Shown here: positions 37,147-46,514 of the stretch, piece after piece | Position numbering within the stretch: position 1 is the first letter of the stretch | How the letters are laid out: each line of letters begins with the position of its first letter | DNA from: Bradyrhizobium cenepequi | GTDB lineage: Bacteria > Pseudomonadota > Alphaproteobacteria > Rhizobiales > Xanthobacteraceae | Length of the DNA: 64,000 nt | Reading direction: 5' to 3' | Assembly (NCBI RefSeq): GCF_020329485.1 | Contig: NZ_JAGKJI010000010.1 | Location: 120,069 to 184,068, forward strand | Notes under the pieces: generated by a model | Database searches by the model: none | What the model was told of the DNA's origin: nothing | What the model saw: only the letters and a program-made list of their open reading frames with translations | Program-made: the position numbers and the translations under genes

Positions 37147-38424
37147 GTGACGATGCATATTGTCGATCGGCGCCTGAATCCGGGCGGCAAGAGCCTTGAG
37201 AACCGACAGCGGTTCTTGAGGCGGGCCAAGGCCCTGGTTCAGGGAGCCGTCAAGAAGACATCGCAGGACCGGGACATCAAGGATGTACTGGAAGGCGGTG
37301 AGGTCACGATACCGCTCGACGGCATGGATGAACCGCGGTTCCGCCGCGAGGGCGGCACGCGCGATATGGTGCTGCCCGGCAACAAGAAGTTCGTCGAAGG
37401 CGATATCCTGCAGCGTCCGAACCAGGGCGGCGGCCGGGGGACGGGGCCGGGCGAGGGTGACAGCGAGGATGCATTCCGCTTCGTCCTGAGCCGGGACGAG
37501 TTCGTCAACCTGTTTCTCGACGATCTGGAATTGCCCGACCTCGCCAAGCGCAAGCTGGCGGAGGCGGAGAGCGAAGGCCTGCATCGGGCGGGCTACACCA
37601 CCTCGGGCTCGCCTGCGAACATCTCCGTAAGCCGCACCGTCAAGCTCGCACTGGCGCGTCGCGTCGCGCTGCGCCGGCCGCGGCCGGCACAGATTGCCGA
37701 GCTCGAGGCGGAGGCGGCGGAGGCCGATGAGCCGCGACGCTCCGAACTCTTGGCGCAGATCCGGGCGCTGAAGGCCAAGGCGAAACGGATTCCGTTCATC
37801 GATCCCATCGATATCCGTTATCGGCGTTTCGAGACCGTGCCCAAGCCGGTGGCTCAAGCCGTGATGTTCTGCCTGATGGACGTGTCGGGCTCGATGTCGG
37901 AACACATGAAGGACCTGGCGAAACGGTTCTACATGCTGCTCTACGTGTTCCTGAAGCGGCGTTATCGCCACGTCGAGATCGTGTTCATCCGTCACACCGA
38001 CCGCGCCGAAGAGGTGGATGAGGATACGTTCTTCCATGGCCCTGCCTCCGGCGGCACGCTGGTGTCGAGCGCGTTGCAGGCCATGCACGAGATCGTCCGC
38101 ACCCGATTTCGTCCGGCCGACTGGAATATCTACGCCGCGCAAGCCTCCGACGGCGATAACATGACCTCCGACAGTCTTCTGACCGGACGGCTGCTCACGG
38201 AGCAGATCCTCCCCGTCACTCAGTTCTTTGCCTATCTTGAGGTCGGCGAGGCCGCCAACTACACTTTCGACATGCCGGACTCCTCGCTGTGGACCCTTTA
38301 TGAGCGTCTGCGCAGCGAGGGCGCGCCGCTGGCGATGCGCAAGGTGAGCGAGCGCAGCGAGATATTTCCGGTGTTCCAGGATCTGTTCAAACGTCGCGGC
38401 AAGCAGGAGAGGGCCACGCCATGA
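37147..38424 (+). CDS. YeaH/YhbH family protein (DUF444)
   Basis: A 425-residue protein always found with PrkA and SpoVR-type proteins. The N-terminus IVDRRLNPGGKSLENRQRFL is typical. A von Willebrand A-like region contains the MIDAS-like DVSGSMS. Its role in the PrkA pathway is unknown. The GTG at 37147 is favoured by AAGGCGGA at 37132-37139, but the ATG at 37153 is close to the usual family start. It is followed by spoVR with a 4-nt overlap. Confidence 0.94.
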   Translation: MTMHIVDRRLNPGGKSLENRQRFLRRAKALVQGAVKKTSQDRDIKDVLEGGEVTIPLDGMDEPRFRREGGTRDMVLPGNKKFVEGDILQRPNQGGGRGTGPGEGDSEDAFRFVLSRDEFVNLFLDDLELPDLAKRKLAEAESEGLHRAGYTTSGSPANISVSRTVKLALARRVALRRPRPAQIAELEAEAAEADEPRRSELLAQIRALKAKAKRIPFIDPIDIRYRRFETVPKPVAQAVMFCLMDVSGSMSEHMKDLAKRFYMLLYVFLKRRYRHVEIVFIRHTDRAEEVDEDTFFHGPASGGTLVSSALQAMHEIVRTRFRPADWNIYAAQASDGDNMTSDSLLTGRLLTEQILPVTQFFAYLEVGEAANYTFDMPDSSLWTLYERLRSEGAPLAMRKVSERSEIFPVFQDLFKRRGKQERATP

Positions 38425-39965
38425 CGATGACAGGTGAACGGCTGTTCGAGGGCGCGGACTGGGATTTCCGCACGCTGCAGCGCGTCCACGATGCCTGTGA
38501 GCAAATCGCGAAGTCGGAACTCGGCCTCGACGTCTACCCCAACCAGATCGAGGTCATCACCTCCGAACAGATGCTGGACGCCTATTCGTCGGTCGGCATG
38601 CCGCTGTTCTACAAGCATTGGTCGTTCGGCAAACACTTCGCCTTTCAGGAGGCATCCTACCGCAAGGGATACATGGGCCTTGCCTATGAGATCGTGATCA
38701 ATTCGTCGCCCTGCATTTCCTACCTGATGGAAGAAAACACCGCGACGATGCAGACGCTGGTGATCGCGCATGCCGCGTTCGGCCACAATCATTTCTTCAA
38801 GAACAACTACCTGTTCAGGCAGTGGACCGATGCCGATGGCATCCTCGACTATCTCGAATTCGCCAAGGGCTATATCGCGCACTGCGAGGACCGCTATGGC
38901 CGGCATGCGGTCGAACTTACGCTCGACGCCGCGCATGCCTTGATGTCGCACGGCATCGATCGCTATCCCGGCAAGAAGAAGCTCGACCTGCGCACCGAGG
39001 AGAAGCGCGCCGGCGATCGCCGCGCGCATGAAGAGAGCGCCTTCAATGATCTCTGGCGCACGGTGCCGGCCGGACCGGCGAAGACCAGGGCCGCGCTGAC
39101 CGCGGAGCGCCGCCGAACCCTGCTCGGGCTGCCGCAGGAAAACATCCTCTACTTCCTGGAGAAGACCGCGCCGCGGCTGCAGCCCTGGCAGCGTGAAGTG
39201 CTGCGCATCGTCCGCCACATCGCGCAGTATTTCTATCCGCAGAGCCAGACCAAGGTGATGAACGAGGGCACGGCGACCCACGTCCATTACCGCATCCTGA
39301 ACCGGCTGCACCAGCAGGGCCGCATCTCCGACGGCAACTTCCTCGAATTCCTGCAGTCGCACACGAACGTGGTGTTCCAGCCGGATTTCGACGATCCCCG
39401 CTTCTCCGGCTTCAACCCCTACGCGCTCGGCTTTGCGATGATGCAGGATATCGAGCGCATCGTGACCGAGCCGGAGGACGAGGACCGCGAATGGTTCCCC
39501 GACATCGCGGGCAAGGGAGATGTCATGGGCGTGTTGCGCGATGTCTGGGCCAACTACCGCGACGAGAGCTTCATCGGCCAGTTCCTGAGCCCGCGGCTGA
39601 TGCGGCGCCTGCGCCTGTTTCATCTGCATGACGATCCCGCGGAGACCGCCGGCATCCGTGTCGATGCCATCCACGACGAGCGAGGCTATCGCCGCGTGCG
39701 TCGCGAACTGGCGCGGCAATACGACGTTGGCTTCATCGATCCCAACATCGAGGTCATCGATGTCGACCTGGAAGGCGACCGCCGGCTGATGTTGCGCCAC
39801 ACCGTCGTGAAGGGATCGCAACTGGTTGAAACCGACACGCGGCGCGTGCTGCAGCACCTCGCCGATCTCTGGAGCTACGACGTCGTGCTCACCGAGGTCG
39901 ATACGACAGACAAGGTGCTGAAGGAATATGTCGTTAGCCCACGCATCCTGCCGGCGGTAGCGTAG
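38421..39965 (+). CDS. spoVR: SpoVR family protein
   Basis: A 514-residue homologue of Bacillus SpoVR and E. coli YcgB, a conserved partner of PrkA/YeaH. Recognisable blocks are MPLFYKHWSFGKHFA, GLAYEIVINSSPCISYL, MNEGTATHVHYRILN and FNPYALGFAMMQDIER. The conserved His and Glu residues suggest metal binding (inference). Translation is coupled to the DUF444 gene (ATGA). Confidence 0.95.
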   Translation: MTMTGERLFEGADWDFRTLQRVHDACEQIAKSELGLDVYPNQIEVITSEQMLDAYSSVGMPLFYKHWSFGKHFAFQEASYRKGYMGLAYEIVINSSPCISYLMEENTATMQTLVIAHAAFGHNHFFKNNYLFRQWTDADGILDYLEFAKGYIAHCEDRYGRHAVELTLDAAHALMSHGIDRYPGKKKLDLRTEEKRAGDRRAHEESAFNDLWRTVPAGPAKTRAALTAERRRTLLGLPQENILYFLEKTAPRLQPWQREVLRIVRHIAQYFYPQSQTKVMNEGTATHVHYRILNRLHQQGRISDGNFLEFLQSHTNVVFQPDFDDPRFSGFNPYALGFAMMQDIERIVTEPEDEDREWFPDIAGKGDVMGVLRDVWANYRDESFIGQFLSPRLMRRLRLFHLHDDPAETAGIRVDAIHDERGYRRVRRELARQYDVGFIDPNIEVIDVDLEGDRRLMLRHTVVKGSQLVETDTRRVLQHLADLWSYDVVLTEVDTTDKVLKEYVVSPRILPAVA

Positions 39966-40014
39966 CCTTCTTCTCAAGTCGAGCAGCGAACTTGGCCTGA
40001 CCTCGCCCCGCGTG

Positions 40015-40148
40015 CGGGGAGAGGTCGAAATTCAAGCGCAGCTTGAATTTCGGGTGAGGGGCAGTCTCCGCGAGTCCATCTGTCACCATTTTGCGGATAG
40101 AGCCCCTCACCCCGACCCTCTCCCCGCGAAGAGCGGGGAGAGGGAGAG
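40015..40148. repeat. Palindromic intergenic repeat, family A copy 2
   Basis: Shares 44 identical nt (40015-40058) with 2207-2250, including the 11-bp inverted repeat at 40027-40051. The right part forms CTCTCCCCGCG / CGGGGAGAG. It lies after spoVR and before the solute-binding protein gene. Confidence 0.85.
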
Positions 40149-40263
40149 CCGAGAGACTGTGTCGCGTGCCCAATTGCCGGCGCGCGGAATTCTTGCGCGA
40201 TTGCTTCATCTCTTGCGATTGGTATGGTGCGCGCGGTCGAAAAAACCAAAAAGGATATAGACC

Positions 40264-41454
40264 GTGACAACTCGTAAATGTCTGGCGGGCGCGCTCGCCT
40301 CCGCCGCGCTCTCGATGCTGACGATCTCCGCTTCGCTCAGTGCCGAAACCACCATCAAGCTTGGAAACACCGCTCCCTACAGCGGGCCCGCGTCGGCCTA
40401 CAGCACCATTGCGCGCGCGGAAGCTGCGTATTTCCAGATGCTGAACGACCAGGGCGGCATCAACGGTCGCAAGGTCGAGTTCGACAGCCTGGCCGATGCC
40501 TACTCGCCGTCGAAGACGGTGGAGCAGACGCGCAAGCTCGTCGAGCAGGATGAGGTGCTTGCGCTGTTCAGTTCCGTCGGCACCGCGCCCAATATCGCCG
40601 TTCAGAAATACCTGAACATCAAGCGCGTGCCGCAGCTCTTCGTCTCCTCGGGCGCGACACGGTGGAACGACCCGAAACAATTCCCCTGGACCGTCGGCTT
40701 CAACCCGACCTACGAACTCGAAGGCAGGCTCTACGCCAAATACATTCTCAAAACCAAGCCGGATGCCAAGATCGCCGTCATCACGCCGAACGAGGACGCC
40801 GGCAAGGATTATCTGAGGGGCTTCAAGGATGGCCTCGGCGAGCATGCCGGCCAGATCGTGTCGGAGACGACCTATCTGACCAGTGATCCCACCATCGATT
40901 CACAGATGGTGTCGATGCGCGAGTCCGGCGCGGACGTGTTCTTCGCCGAGGCTACTCCGAAATTCGCGGCCCAAGCGCTACGCAAGGCGGCCAGCATGGG
41001 TTGGAAGCCGCTTATCATCCTGCCGACTGTCTCCAATTCCGTGTCCGCCGTGCTCGAACCGGCCGGCCTCGAGAATGCGGTCGGTGTCGTCACCGGCCTG
41101 TACCTGAAGGATCCGACCGATCCGCGCTGGGCCGACGATCCCGCGCAGAAGGAATTCTCGGCGTGGATGAAGAAGTATCAGCCGAATGCCAGTCCCGGCG
41201 ACCTCTTCAATGTGCAGGGCTATACCGTTGCCGGCGTGATGGCCGCGGTGCTGAAGAACTGCAAGGGCGATCTCAGCCGCGACAACATCATCAAGCAGGC
41301 CACCAACCTGAACGGCCTCGAACTGCCGATGCTGCTGCCGGGCATCAAGGTGACGACCGAGCCGACCAACGTCACGCCCATCAGGCAAATCCAGATGGCG
41401 CGGTTCGACGGCAAGTCATGGGTCCTGTTCGGCGACGTGCTGAGCGAGAAGTGA
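40264..41454 (+). CDS. ABC transporter substrate-binding protein (branched-chain amino acid type)
   Basis: Periplasmic type I solute-binding protein of the LivJ/HAAT class, 396 residues, starting with GTG. A signal peptide is visible (TTRKCLAGALASAALSMLTI, cleavage near SLSA-ET). The mature start TTIKLGNTAPYSGPASAY and the region INGRKVEFDSLADAYSP are typical. It could bind amino acids, amides or aromatic acids. No permease or ATPase gene is adjacent, so its transporter is encoded elsewhere or shared. Confidence 0.92.
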   Translation: MTTRKCLAGALASAALSMLTISASLSAETTIKLGNTAPYSGPASAYSTIARAEAAYFQMLNDQGGINGRKVEFDSLADAYSPSKTVEQTRKLVEQDEVLALFSSVGTAPNIAVQKYLNIKRVPQLFVSSGATRWNDPKQFPWTVGFNPTYELEGRLYAKYILKTKPDAKIAVITPNEDAGKDYLRGFKDGLGEHAGQIVSETTYLTSDPTIDSQMVSMRESGADVFFAEATPKFAAQALRKAASMGWKPLIILPTVSNSVSAVLEPAGLENAVGVVTGLYLKDPTDPRWADDPAQKEFSAWMKKYQPNASPGDLFNVQGYTVAGVMAAVLKNCKGDLSRDNIIKQATNLNGLELPMLLPGIKVTTEPTNVTPIRQIQMARFDGKSWVLFGDVLSEK

Positions 41455-41472
41455 TGCATGGGGCCCTTCCTT

Positions 41473-41580
41473 CACCTCCCCCCGCTTGCGGGGGAGGTCG
41501 GCGCACCCGGATCGGCGCTTCGCGCCGTCCGAGTACAGGCTCCGCGCCGGGTGAGCGGACTCCCGCAAGCGGGAGAGGGA
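41473..41580. repeat. Palindromic repeat, family C copy 1
   Basis: Outer arms CCTCCCCCCGCTTGCGGGGGAGG and CCCGCAAGCGGGAG are each self-complementary and pair with one another. Similar to 61261-61382. It lies between the convergent solute-binding protein gene and korB and may serve as terminator for both. Confidence 0.75.
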
Positions 41581-41584
41581 GCAC

Positions 41585-42640
41585 TCAGCGCAGGCCGGCG
41601 TTGATCTTGTCCAGCGCGGCGGAGCCCGGGCAGAGCTCCCTCGCATCGAGCGTATTGAGCGGCGTCTCGACGGTGTCGAGATGGGCGTGCAGATCCTCCG
41701 CTTCCGGATCGACATACAGAAGCCCGGTGACGATCTGGCCCTTGGCGGCGTGCTTCTGCAGGAAGGTCATGGCCCCTAACCGGTCGTGCGGATCGTAATC
41801 GGCGTCGAGCTTGCGAAGCGCGATCCGCGAGCCGTCGTGCTGCTCCACCACCTGCACCGTGCCGGGCGCATAGTCGACATGGATCGGCTCGCGGCCGACC
41901 AGCACGTCGAGCCGGTTCACCGCATCATTGTGCTCGCGGACATAGTCGAAGCTCTTGGTCGAACCGGCGTGATTGTTGAAGGCGATGCAGGGGCTGATGA
42001 CGTCGATGAAGGAGGCGCCCTTGTGCTGGATCGCGGCCGCGATCAGCGGCACGAGCTGGGTCTTGTCGCCGGAGAAGCTGCGCGCCACGAAGGTCGCTCC
42101 GAGCTGCAGCGCGATCGCGACCAGGTCGATCGCGTTGTCGGTGTTGACCACGCCCTTCTTCGATCTCGAGCCGCGGTCGGCGGTAGCCGAGAACTGGCCC
42201 TTGGTCAGGCCATAGACGCCGTTGTTCTCAACGATATAGGTCATGTTGACGCCGCGGCGGATCGAATGCGCGAACTGGCCGAAGCCGATCGAAGCGCTAT
42301 CGCCGTCGCCAGAGGCGCCGAGATAGATCAGGTCCCGGTTGGCGAGGTTGGCGCCGGTCAGGACCGACGGCATGCGGCCATGAACCGAATTGAAGCCGTG
42401 CGAATTGCCGAGGAAATAATCTGGCGTCTTCGACGAGCAGCCGATGCCGGAGATCTTCGCCACCCGGTGCGGCTCGATCGAAAGCTCGAAGCAGGCCTCG
42501 ATGATCGAGGCCGTGATCGAGTCGTGGCCGCAGCCGGCGCACAGCGTCGAGATCTTGCCCTCGTAGTCGCGGTGGGTGTAGCCGAGCTCGTTCTTCTTCA
42601 GGCCGGGATGATGGAATTTCGGCTTTGCGATGTAGGTCAT
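41585..42640 (-). CDS. korB: 2-oxoacid:ferredoxin oxidoreductase, beta subunit (KorB)
   Basis: Thiamine-diphosphate-binding subunit of a 2-oxoglutarate (or related 2-oxoacid):ferredoxin oxidoreductase, 351 residues. Cluster-ligating Cys lie in LCAGCGHDS and in GIGCSSKTPDY. The ThDP-Mg motif is GASGDGDSASIG with VENNGVYGLTKGQ. The ATG overlaps the korA stop by 4 nt. Substrate assignment to 2-oxoglutarate is from family resemblance. Confidence 0.93.
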   Translation of the reverse strand: MTYIAKPKFHHPGLKKNELGYTHRDYEGKISTLCAGCGHDSITASIIEACFELSIEPHRVAKISGIGCSSKTPDYFLGNSHGFNSVHGRMPSVLTGANLANRDLIYLGASGDGDSASIGFGQFAHSIRRGVNMTYIVENNGVYGLTKGQFSATADRGSRSKKGVVNTDNAIDLVAIALQLGATFVARSFSGDKTQLVPLIAAAIQHKGASFIDVISPCIAFNNHAGSTKSFDYVREHNDAVNRLDVLVGREPIHVDYAPGTVQVVEQHDGSRIALRKLDADYDPHDRLGAMTFLQKHAAKGQIVTGLLYVDPEAEDLHAHLDTVETPLNTLDARELCPGSAALDKINAGLR

Positions 42641-44484
42641 GACACGGCCTTGCGCAGTGGGGTCACCTTGAGATGGTCCTGGTGGTCGCCGATCGAATCC
42701 GCAATGAAGCGTGCGGTGATCGGGGTACCGTCATAATGCAGGATCGGCACCAGCCGCACCGGGTCGATGCCGTTCTCGTTGACGATCAATTGCCGGAGCT
42801 GCGCGTCGCGGTTCTGCTCGACGACGTAAACGAAATCGTGGTCGGCGATGAAGCTCGCGACGCTGGAGTGGAACGGGAAGGCACGGATACGCAGCCGGTC
42901 CAGATGATGGCCGCGCGCCTCCAGCATCTCGATCGCCTCGTCCATCGCCGGCGAGGTCGAGCCGAAATAGATCACGCCGTATTTGGTCGGCTTGGCCGCA
43001 TTGGCCTGCAGCGGCCGCGGCACCAGGTCCTGCGCAGTCTCGAACTTGCGCACCAGGCGCTGCATGTTGTCGGCATAAACCGGGCCTTCCTCCGAGTAGC
43101 GCGCATAGCGGTCGCGCGAGGTGCCGCGGGTGAAGAACGAGCCCTTGGTCGGGTGCGTGCCGGGATAGGTGCGGTAGGGGATGCCGTCGCCATCGACGTC
43201 GAGATAGCGGCCGAAATCGCGGCCTTCTTCCAGCATCTCCTTGGTCATCACCTTGCCGCGGTCATATTGCCGCGCATCGTCCCAGCGCAGCGGCCGGCAC
43301 AGGCGGTGGTTCATGCCGATATCGAGATCGAGCATCACGAAGATCACGGTCTGCAACCGCTCGGCGAGATCGAAGGCGGTCGCGGCAAACTCGAAGGCCT
43401 CCGCCGGATCCTCGGGAAACAGCAGCACATGCTTGGTATCGCCGTGCGAAGCATAGGCGCAGGCGATGATGTCGCATTGCTGGGTGCGCGTCGGCATGCC
43501 GGTCGAAGGACCGGCGCGCTGCACATTCATGATCACGGCCGGAATTTCGGCGAAGTAGGACAGCCCGATGAACTCCGTCATCAGCGAGATGCCGGGGCCG
43601 GAGGTCGCGGTGAAAGCGCGCGCGCCGTTCCAGGAGGCGCCGATCACGATGCCGATCGAAGCAAGTTCGTCTTCGGCTTGGACGATCGCGTATTTCGCCT
43701 TGCCGGTTTCGGGATCGTGCCGCAGCTTCTTGCAGTGGCTCGTAAAGGCGTCGGCGAGCGAGGATGACGGCGTGATCGGGTACCACGCGCAGACCGTGGC
43801 GCCGCCATAGACCGCGCCGAGCGCGGCCGCGCTGTTGCCTTCAATGAAGATGCGGTCGCCGACTTTGTCGGCCCTCTTCACTCTGAGCCCGACCGGGCAT
43901 TTCAGGTTCTGCAGCGCCCAGTCGCGGCCGAGATGCAGCGCGTGGACGTTGGAGGAGAGCAGCTTCTCCTTGCCCTTGTACTGCTCGCCGATCAATTGCT
44001 CGATCAGCTTCGGATCCATCTCGAGCAGCGCAGACAGCGCGCCGAGATAGATGATGTTCTTGAACAGTTGCCGTTGCCGCGGATCGCTATAGGTCGAGTT
44101 GGTGATCGCGGTCAGCGGCACGCCGATCACGGTGATGTCGGCGCGGAATTTCGACGACGGCATCGGCTTGGTGGAATCGTAGAACAGATAGCCACCGGGC
44201 TCGATCGAGGCGACATCCTTGTCCCAGGTCTGCGGGTTCATCGCCACCATCATGTCGACGCCGCCTCGGGCGCCAAGATGGCCGGCTTCGGTCACCCGCA
44301 CCTCATACCAGGTCGGCAGGCCCTGGATGTTGGAAGGGAAGATGTTGCGCGGTGAGACCGGCACGCCGTGGCGCAGGATCGCACGCGCGAACAGTTCGTT
44401 GGCGCTCGCCGAACCCGAGCCGTTGACGTTGGCGAAGCGGACGACGAAGTCGTTTACGCTGCTGATCGGGCTTTGGACTGACAT
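42637..44484 (-). CDS. korA: 2-oxoacid:ferredoxin oxidoreductase, alpha subunit (KorA, gamma-alpha fusion)
   Basis: A 615-residue fused gamma-alpha subunit. The N-terminal gamma domain includes GVPVSPRNIFPSNIQGLPTW and GARGGVDMMVAMNPQTW. The C-terminal alpha domain includes ALGAVYGGATVCAWYPITPS and TATSGPGISLMTEFIGL. It catalyses CoA-dependent oxidative decarboxylation with KorB, reducing ferredoxin. The start MSVQSPISSVND overlaps the upstream flavoprotein gene by 31 nt. Confidence 0.93.
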   Translation of the reverse strand: MSVQSPISSVNDFVVRFANVNGSGSASANELFARAILRHGVPVSPRNIFPSNIQGLPTWYEVRVTEAGHLGARGGVDMMVAMNPQTWDKDVASIEPGGYLFYDSTKPMPSSKFRADITVIGVPLTAITNSTYSDPRQRQLFKNIIYLGALSALLEMDPKLIEQLIGEQYKGKEKLLSSNVHALHLGRDWALQNLKCPVGLRVKRADKVGDRIFIEGNSAAALGAVYGGATVCAWYPITPSSSLADAFTSHCKKLRHDPETGKAKYAIVQAEDELASIGIVIGASWNGARAFTATSGPGISLMTEFIGLSYFAEIPAVIMNVQRAGPSTGMPTRTQQCDIIACAYASHGDTKHVLLFPEDPAEAFEFAATAFDLAERLQTVIFVMLDLDIGMNHRLCRPLRWDDARQYDRGKVMTKEMLEEGRDFGRYLDVDGDGIPYRTYPGTHPTKGSFFTRGTSRDRYARYSEEGPVYADNMQRLVRKFETAQDLVPRPLQANAAKPTKYGVIYFGSTSPAMDEAIEMLEARGHHLDRLRIRAFPFHSSVASFIADHDFVYVVEQNRDAQLRQLIVNENGIDPVRLVPILHYDGTPITARFIADSIGDHQDHLKVTPLRKAVS

Positions 44485-46253
44485 GTTGATCCCGCGTGAA
44501 CCATATCGATGAGGTATTTCTGCATGTCCCAGGCGCCGGTCGGGCAGCGCTCGGCGCACAGCCCGCAATGCAGACAGACGTCCTCGTCCTTCGCCATGAT
44601 GCGGCCGGTCTTCAGGCCATCGGCGATATAGAGTGCCTGGTCGTGATGCGGCGAGGGCGCCTTCAGCCGCTGCCGCAGATCGTCCTCCTCGCCGTTCTGC
44701 GTGAAGGTGATGCAATCCATCGGGCAGATATCGACGCAGGCGTCGCATTCGATGCAGAGCGGCGCGGTGAACACCGTCTGCACGTCGCAGTTCAGGCAGC
44801 GCTGCGCTTCGCCCAGCGCGAGCTTGAGATCGTAGCCAAGCTCGACCTCGGCGCGGATATCCTTCAGCGCGATCACCTTGTCGCGATGCGGCACCTTGAA
44901 GCGCTTGTCGGCGGAGATGTCGTTGTCATAGCTCCATTCATGGATGCCCATCTTCTGCGAGGAGACCTGCACCTCGGGCAGCGGGCGCTCGGTGATATCC
45001 TCGCCGGACAGCATCTTGTGAATAGAGAGCGCAGCGTCATGGCCATGCGCCACCGCCCAGATGATGTTCTTCGGGCCGAACGCGGCGTCGCCGCCGAAGA
45101 ACACTTTTGGATTGGTGGAGGCGAAGGTCTTCGGATCGACCTTCGGCATGTGCCATTTGTCGAATTCGATGCCACAATCGGCCTCGATCCAGGGGAAGGC
45201 GTTCTCCTGGCCGACCGCGACCAGCACGTCGTCGCAGGCCACGGTCTCGTCCGGCTCGCCCGACGGCACCAGGTTCCGGCGGCCCTTGGCGTCGTATTCG
45301 GCCTTCACCTTCTGGAAGGTGACGCCGGTCAGCTTGCCGTTGTCGTGGATGAAGGCGACCGGCACCATGTAGTTGAGGATCGGGATATCCTCGTGAAGCG
45401 CGTCTTCCTTCTCCCAGGGAGAAGCCTTCATCTCGTCGAAGCCGGAGCGGACGATCACTTTCACGTCCTGGCCGCCGAGGCGGCGCGCGGTGCGGCAGCA
45501 ATCCATCGCCGTGTTGCCGCCGCCGAGCACGATCACGCGGCGGCCGATTTTTTCGATGTGGCCGAACGATACGGATGCCAGCCACTCGATGCCGATATGG
45601 ACGTTGGCAGCGGCTTCCTTGCGGCCGGGAATGTCGAGCTCACGTCCGCGCGGCGCACCGGAGCCGACGAAGATCGCGTCGTAGTTCTCATCGAGCAGTT
45701 TCTTCAGGCTGTCGACGCGGTGGCCGCCCTTAAACTCGATGCCGAGGTTGAGGATGTAGTCGGTCTCCTCGTCGATGACGGAGTCAGGCAAGCGGAATTT
45801 CGGGATCTGGCTCCGCATCATGCCGCCGGCCTTCGGATCGGAATCGAACACGGTGCAGTGATAGCCGAGCGGCGCGAGATCGCGCGCGACCGTGAGGGAA
45901 GCGGGACCGCCGCCGACCAGCGCGATGCGCTTGCCGTTCTTCGGCCCGGGCCGCGGCAGGCGGTGCTTGATGTCATCCTTGAAGTCGGCCGCGACGCGCT
46001 TCAGGCGGCAGATCGCGACCGGATTTTCCTCGATGCGGCCGCGGCGGCACGCCGGCTCGCATGGACGATCGCAGGTGCGCCCCAGGATGCCGGGGAACAC
46101 GTTGGATCTCCAATTGATCATGTAGGCGTCGCTGTAACGGCCCTCGGCAATCAAACGGATATATTCAGGGACCGGTGTGTGGGCGGGGCAGGCCCATTGG
46201 CAGTCGACAACTTTGTGAAAGTAGTCCGGCGCCGAGATATCAGTCGGTTTCAT
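44454..46253 (-). CDS. GltD-like FAD/NAD(P) oxidoreductase with C-terminal 2[4Fe-4S] ferredoxin domain
   Basis: A 599-residue protein. The N-terminal cluster-binding region has CQWACPAHTPVPEY (C18, C22) and CDRPCEPACRRG. Two dinucleotide folds follow: FAD at LVGGGPASLTVARD and NAD(P)H at VLGGGNTAMDCCRTA. The C-terminus carries two ferredoxin motifs, CIECDACVDICPMDC and CLHCGLCAERCP. This suits electron exchange between NAD(P)H and ferredoxin for the KorAB complex (inference from domains and operon). It is first in the three-gene operon. Confidence 0.92.
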   Translation of the reverse strand: MKPTDISAPDYFHKVVDCQWACPAHTPVPEYIRLIAEGRYSDAYMINWRSNVFPGILGRTCDRPCEPACRRGRIEENPVAICRLKRVAADFKDDIKHRLPRPGPKNGKRIALVGGGPASLTVARDLAPLGYHCTVFDSDPKAGGMMRSQIPKFRLPDSVIDEETDYILNLGIEFKGGHRVDSLKKLLDENYDAIFVGSGAPRGRELDIPGRKEAAANVHIGIEWLASVSFGHIEKIGRRVIVLGGGNTAMDCCRTARRLGGQDVKVIVRSGFDEMKASPWEKEDALHEDIPILNYMVPVAFIHDNGKLTGVTFQKVKAEYDAKGRRNLVPSGEPDETVACDDVLVAVGQENAFPWIEADCGIEFDKWHMPKVDPKTFASTNPKVFFGGDAAFGPKNIIWAVAHGHDAALSIHKMLSGEDITERPLPEVQVSSQKMGIHEWSYDNDISADKRFKVPHRDKVIALKDIRAEVELGYDLKLALGEAQRCLNCDVQTVFTAPLCIECDACVDICPMDCITFTQNGEEDDLRQRLKAPSPHHDQALYIADGLKTGRIMAKDEDVCLHCGLCAERCPTGAWDMQKYLIDMVHAGSTCQSKARSAA

Positions 46254-46320
46254 TCCTACCTTATCCGCGCTGACCCGAAGTCGCAGCCCAAGTCAGATGC
46301 GCGGCCTTATCTTTGCCTGC

Positions 46321-46355
46321 GAACGCCCAACGGACGGGCGTTCTTCTGGTTTTTC
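46321..46355 (+). terminator. Intrinsic-terminator-like hairpin, possibly of a small RNA
   Basis: Perfect 8-bp stem GAACGCCC (46321-46328) / GGGCGTTC (46336-46343) with a 7-nt loop, followed by a T-rich tract TTCTGGTTTTT on the plus strand. Both flanking genes are on the minus strand, so it terminates no annotated gene. It would fit a small RNA of about 60-100 nt starting after 46253, or form a leader hairpin in the minus-strand transcript. Confidence 0.45.
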
Positions 46356-46514
46356 AATTGCATCATACCTGTCTCTTATTAGAGCCATTCCAGGTCAGGC
46401 ACACAAGGCAATTCTGTGCGACATAAGGCTTTCGCGTTGCAGCTACGCGTCTGCCGTTGGGCTCTGTGAAAATTTTTGCGGCGGTGCAACAATTCGGAAC
46501 ACCGTCGGCGCGGC

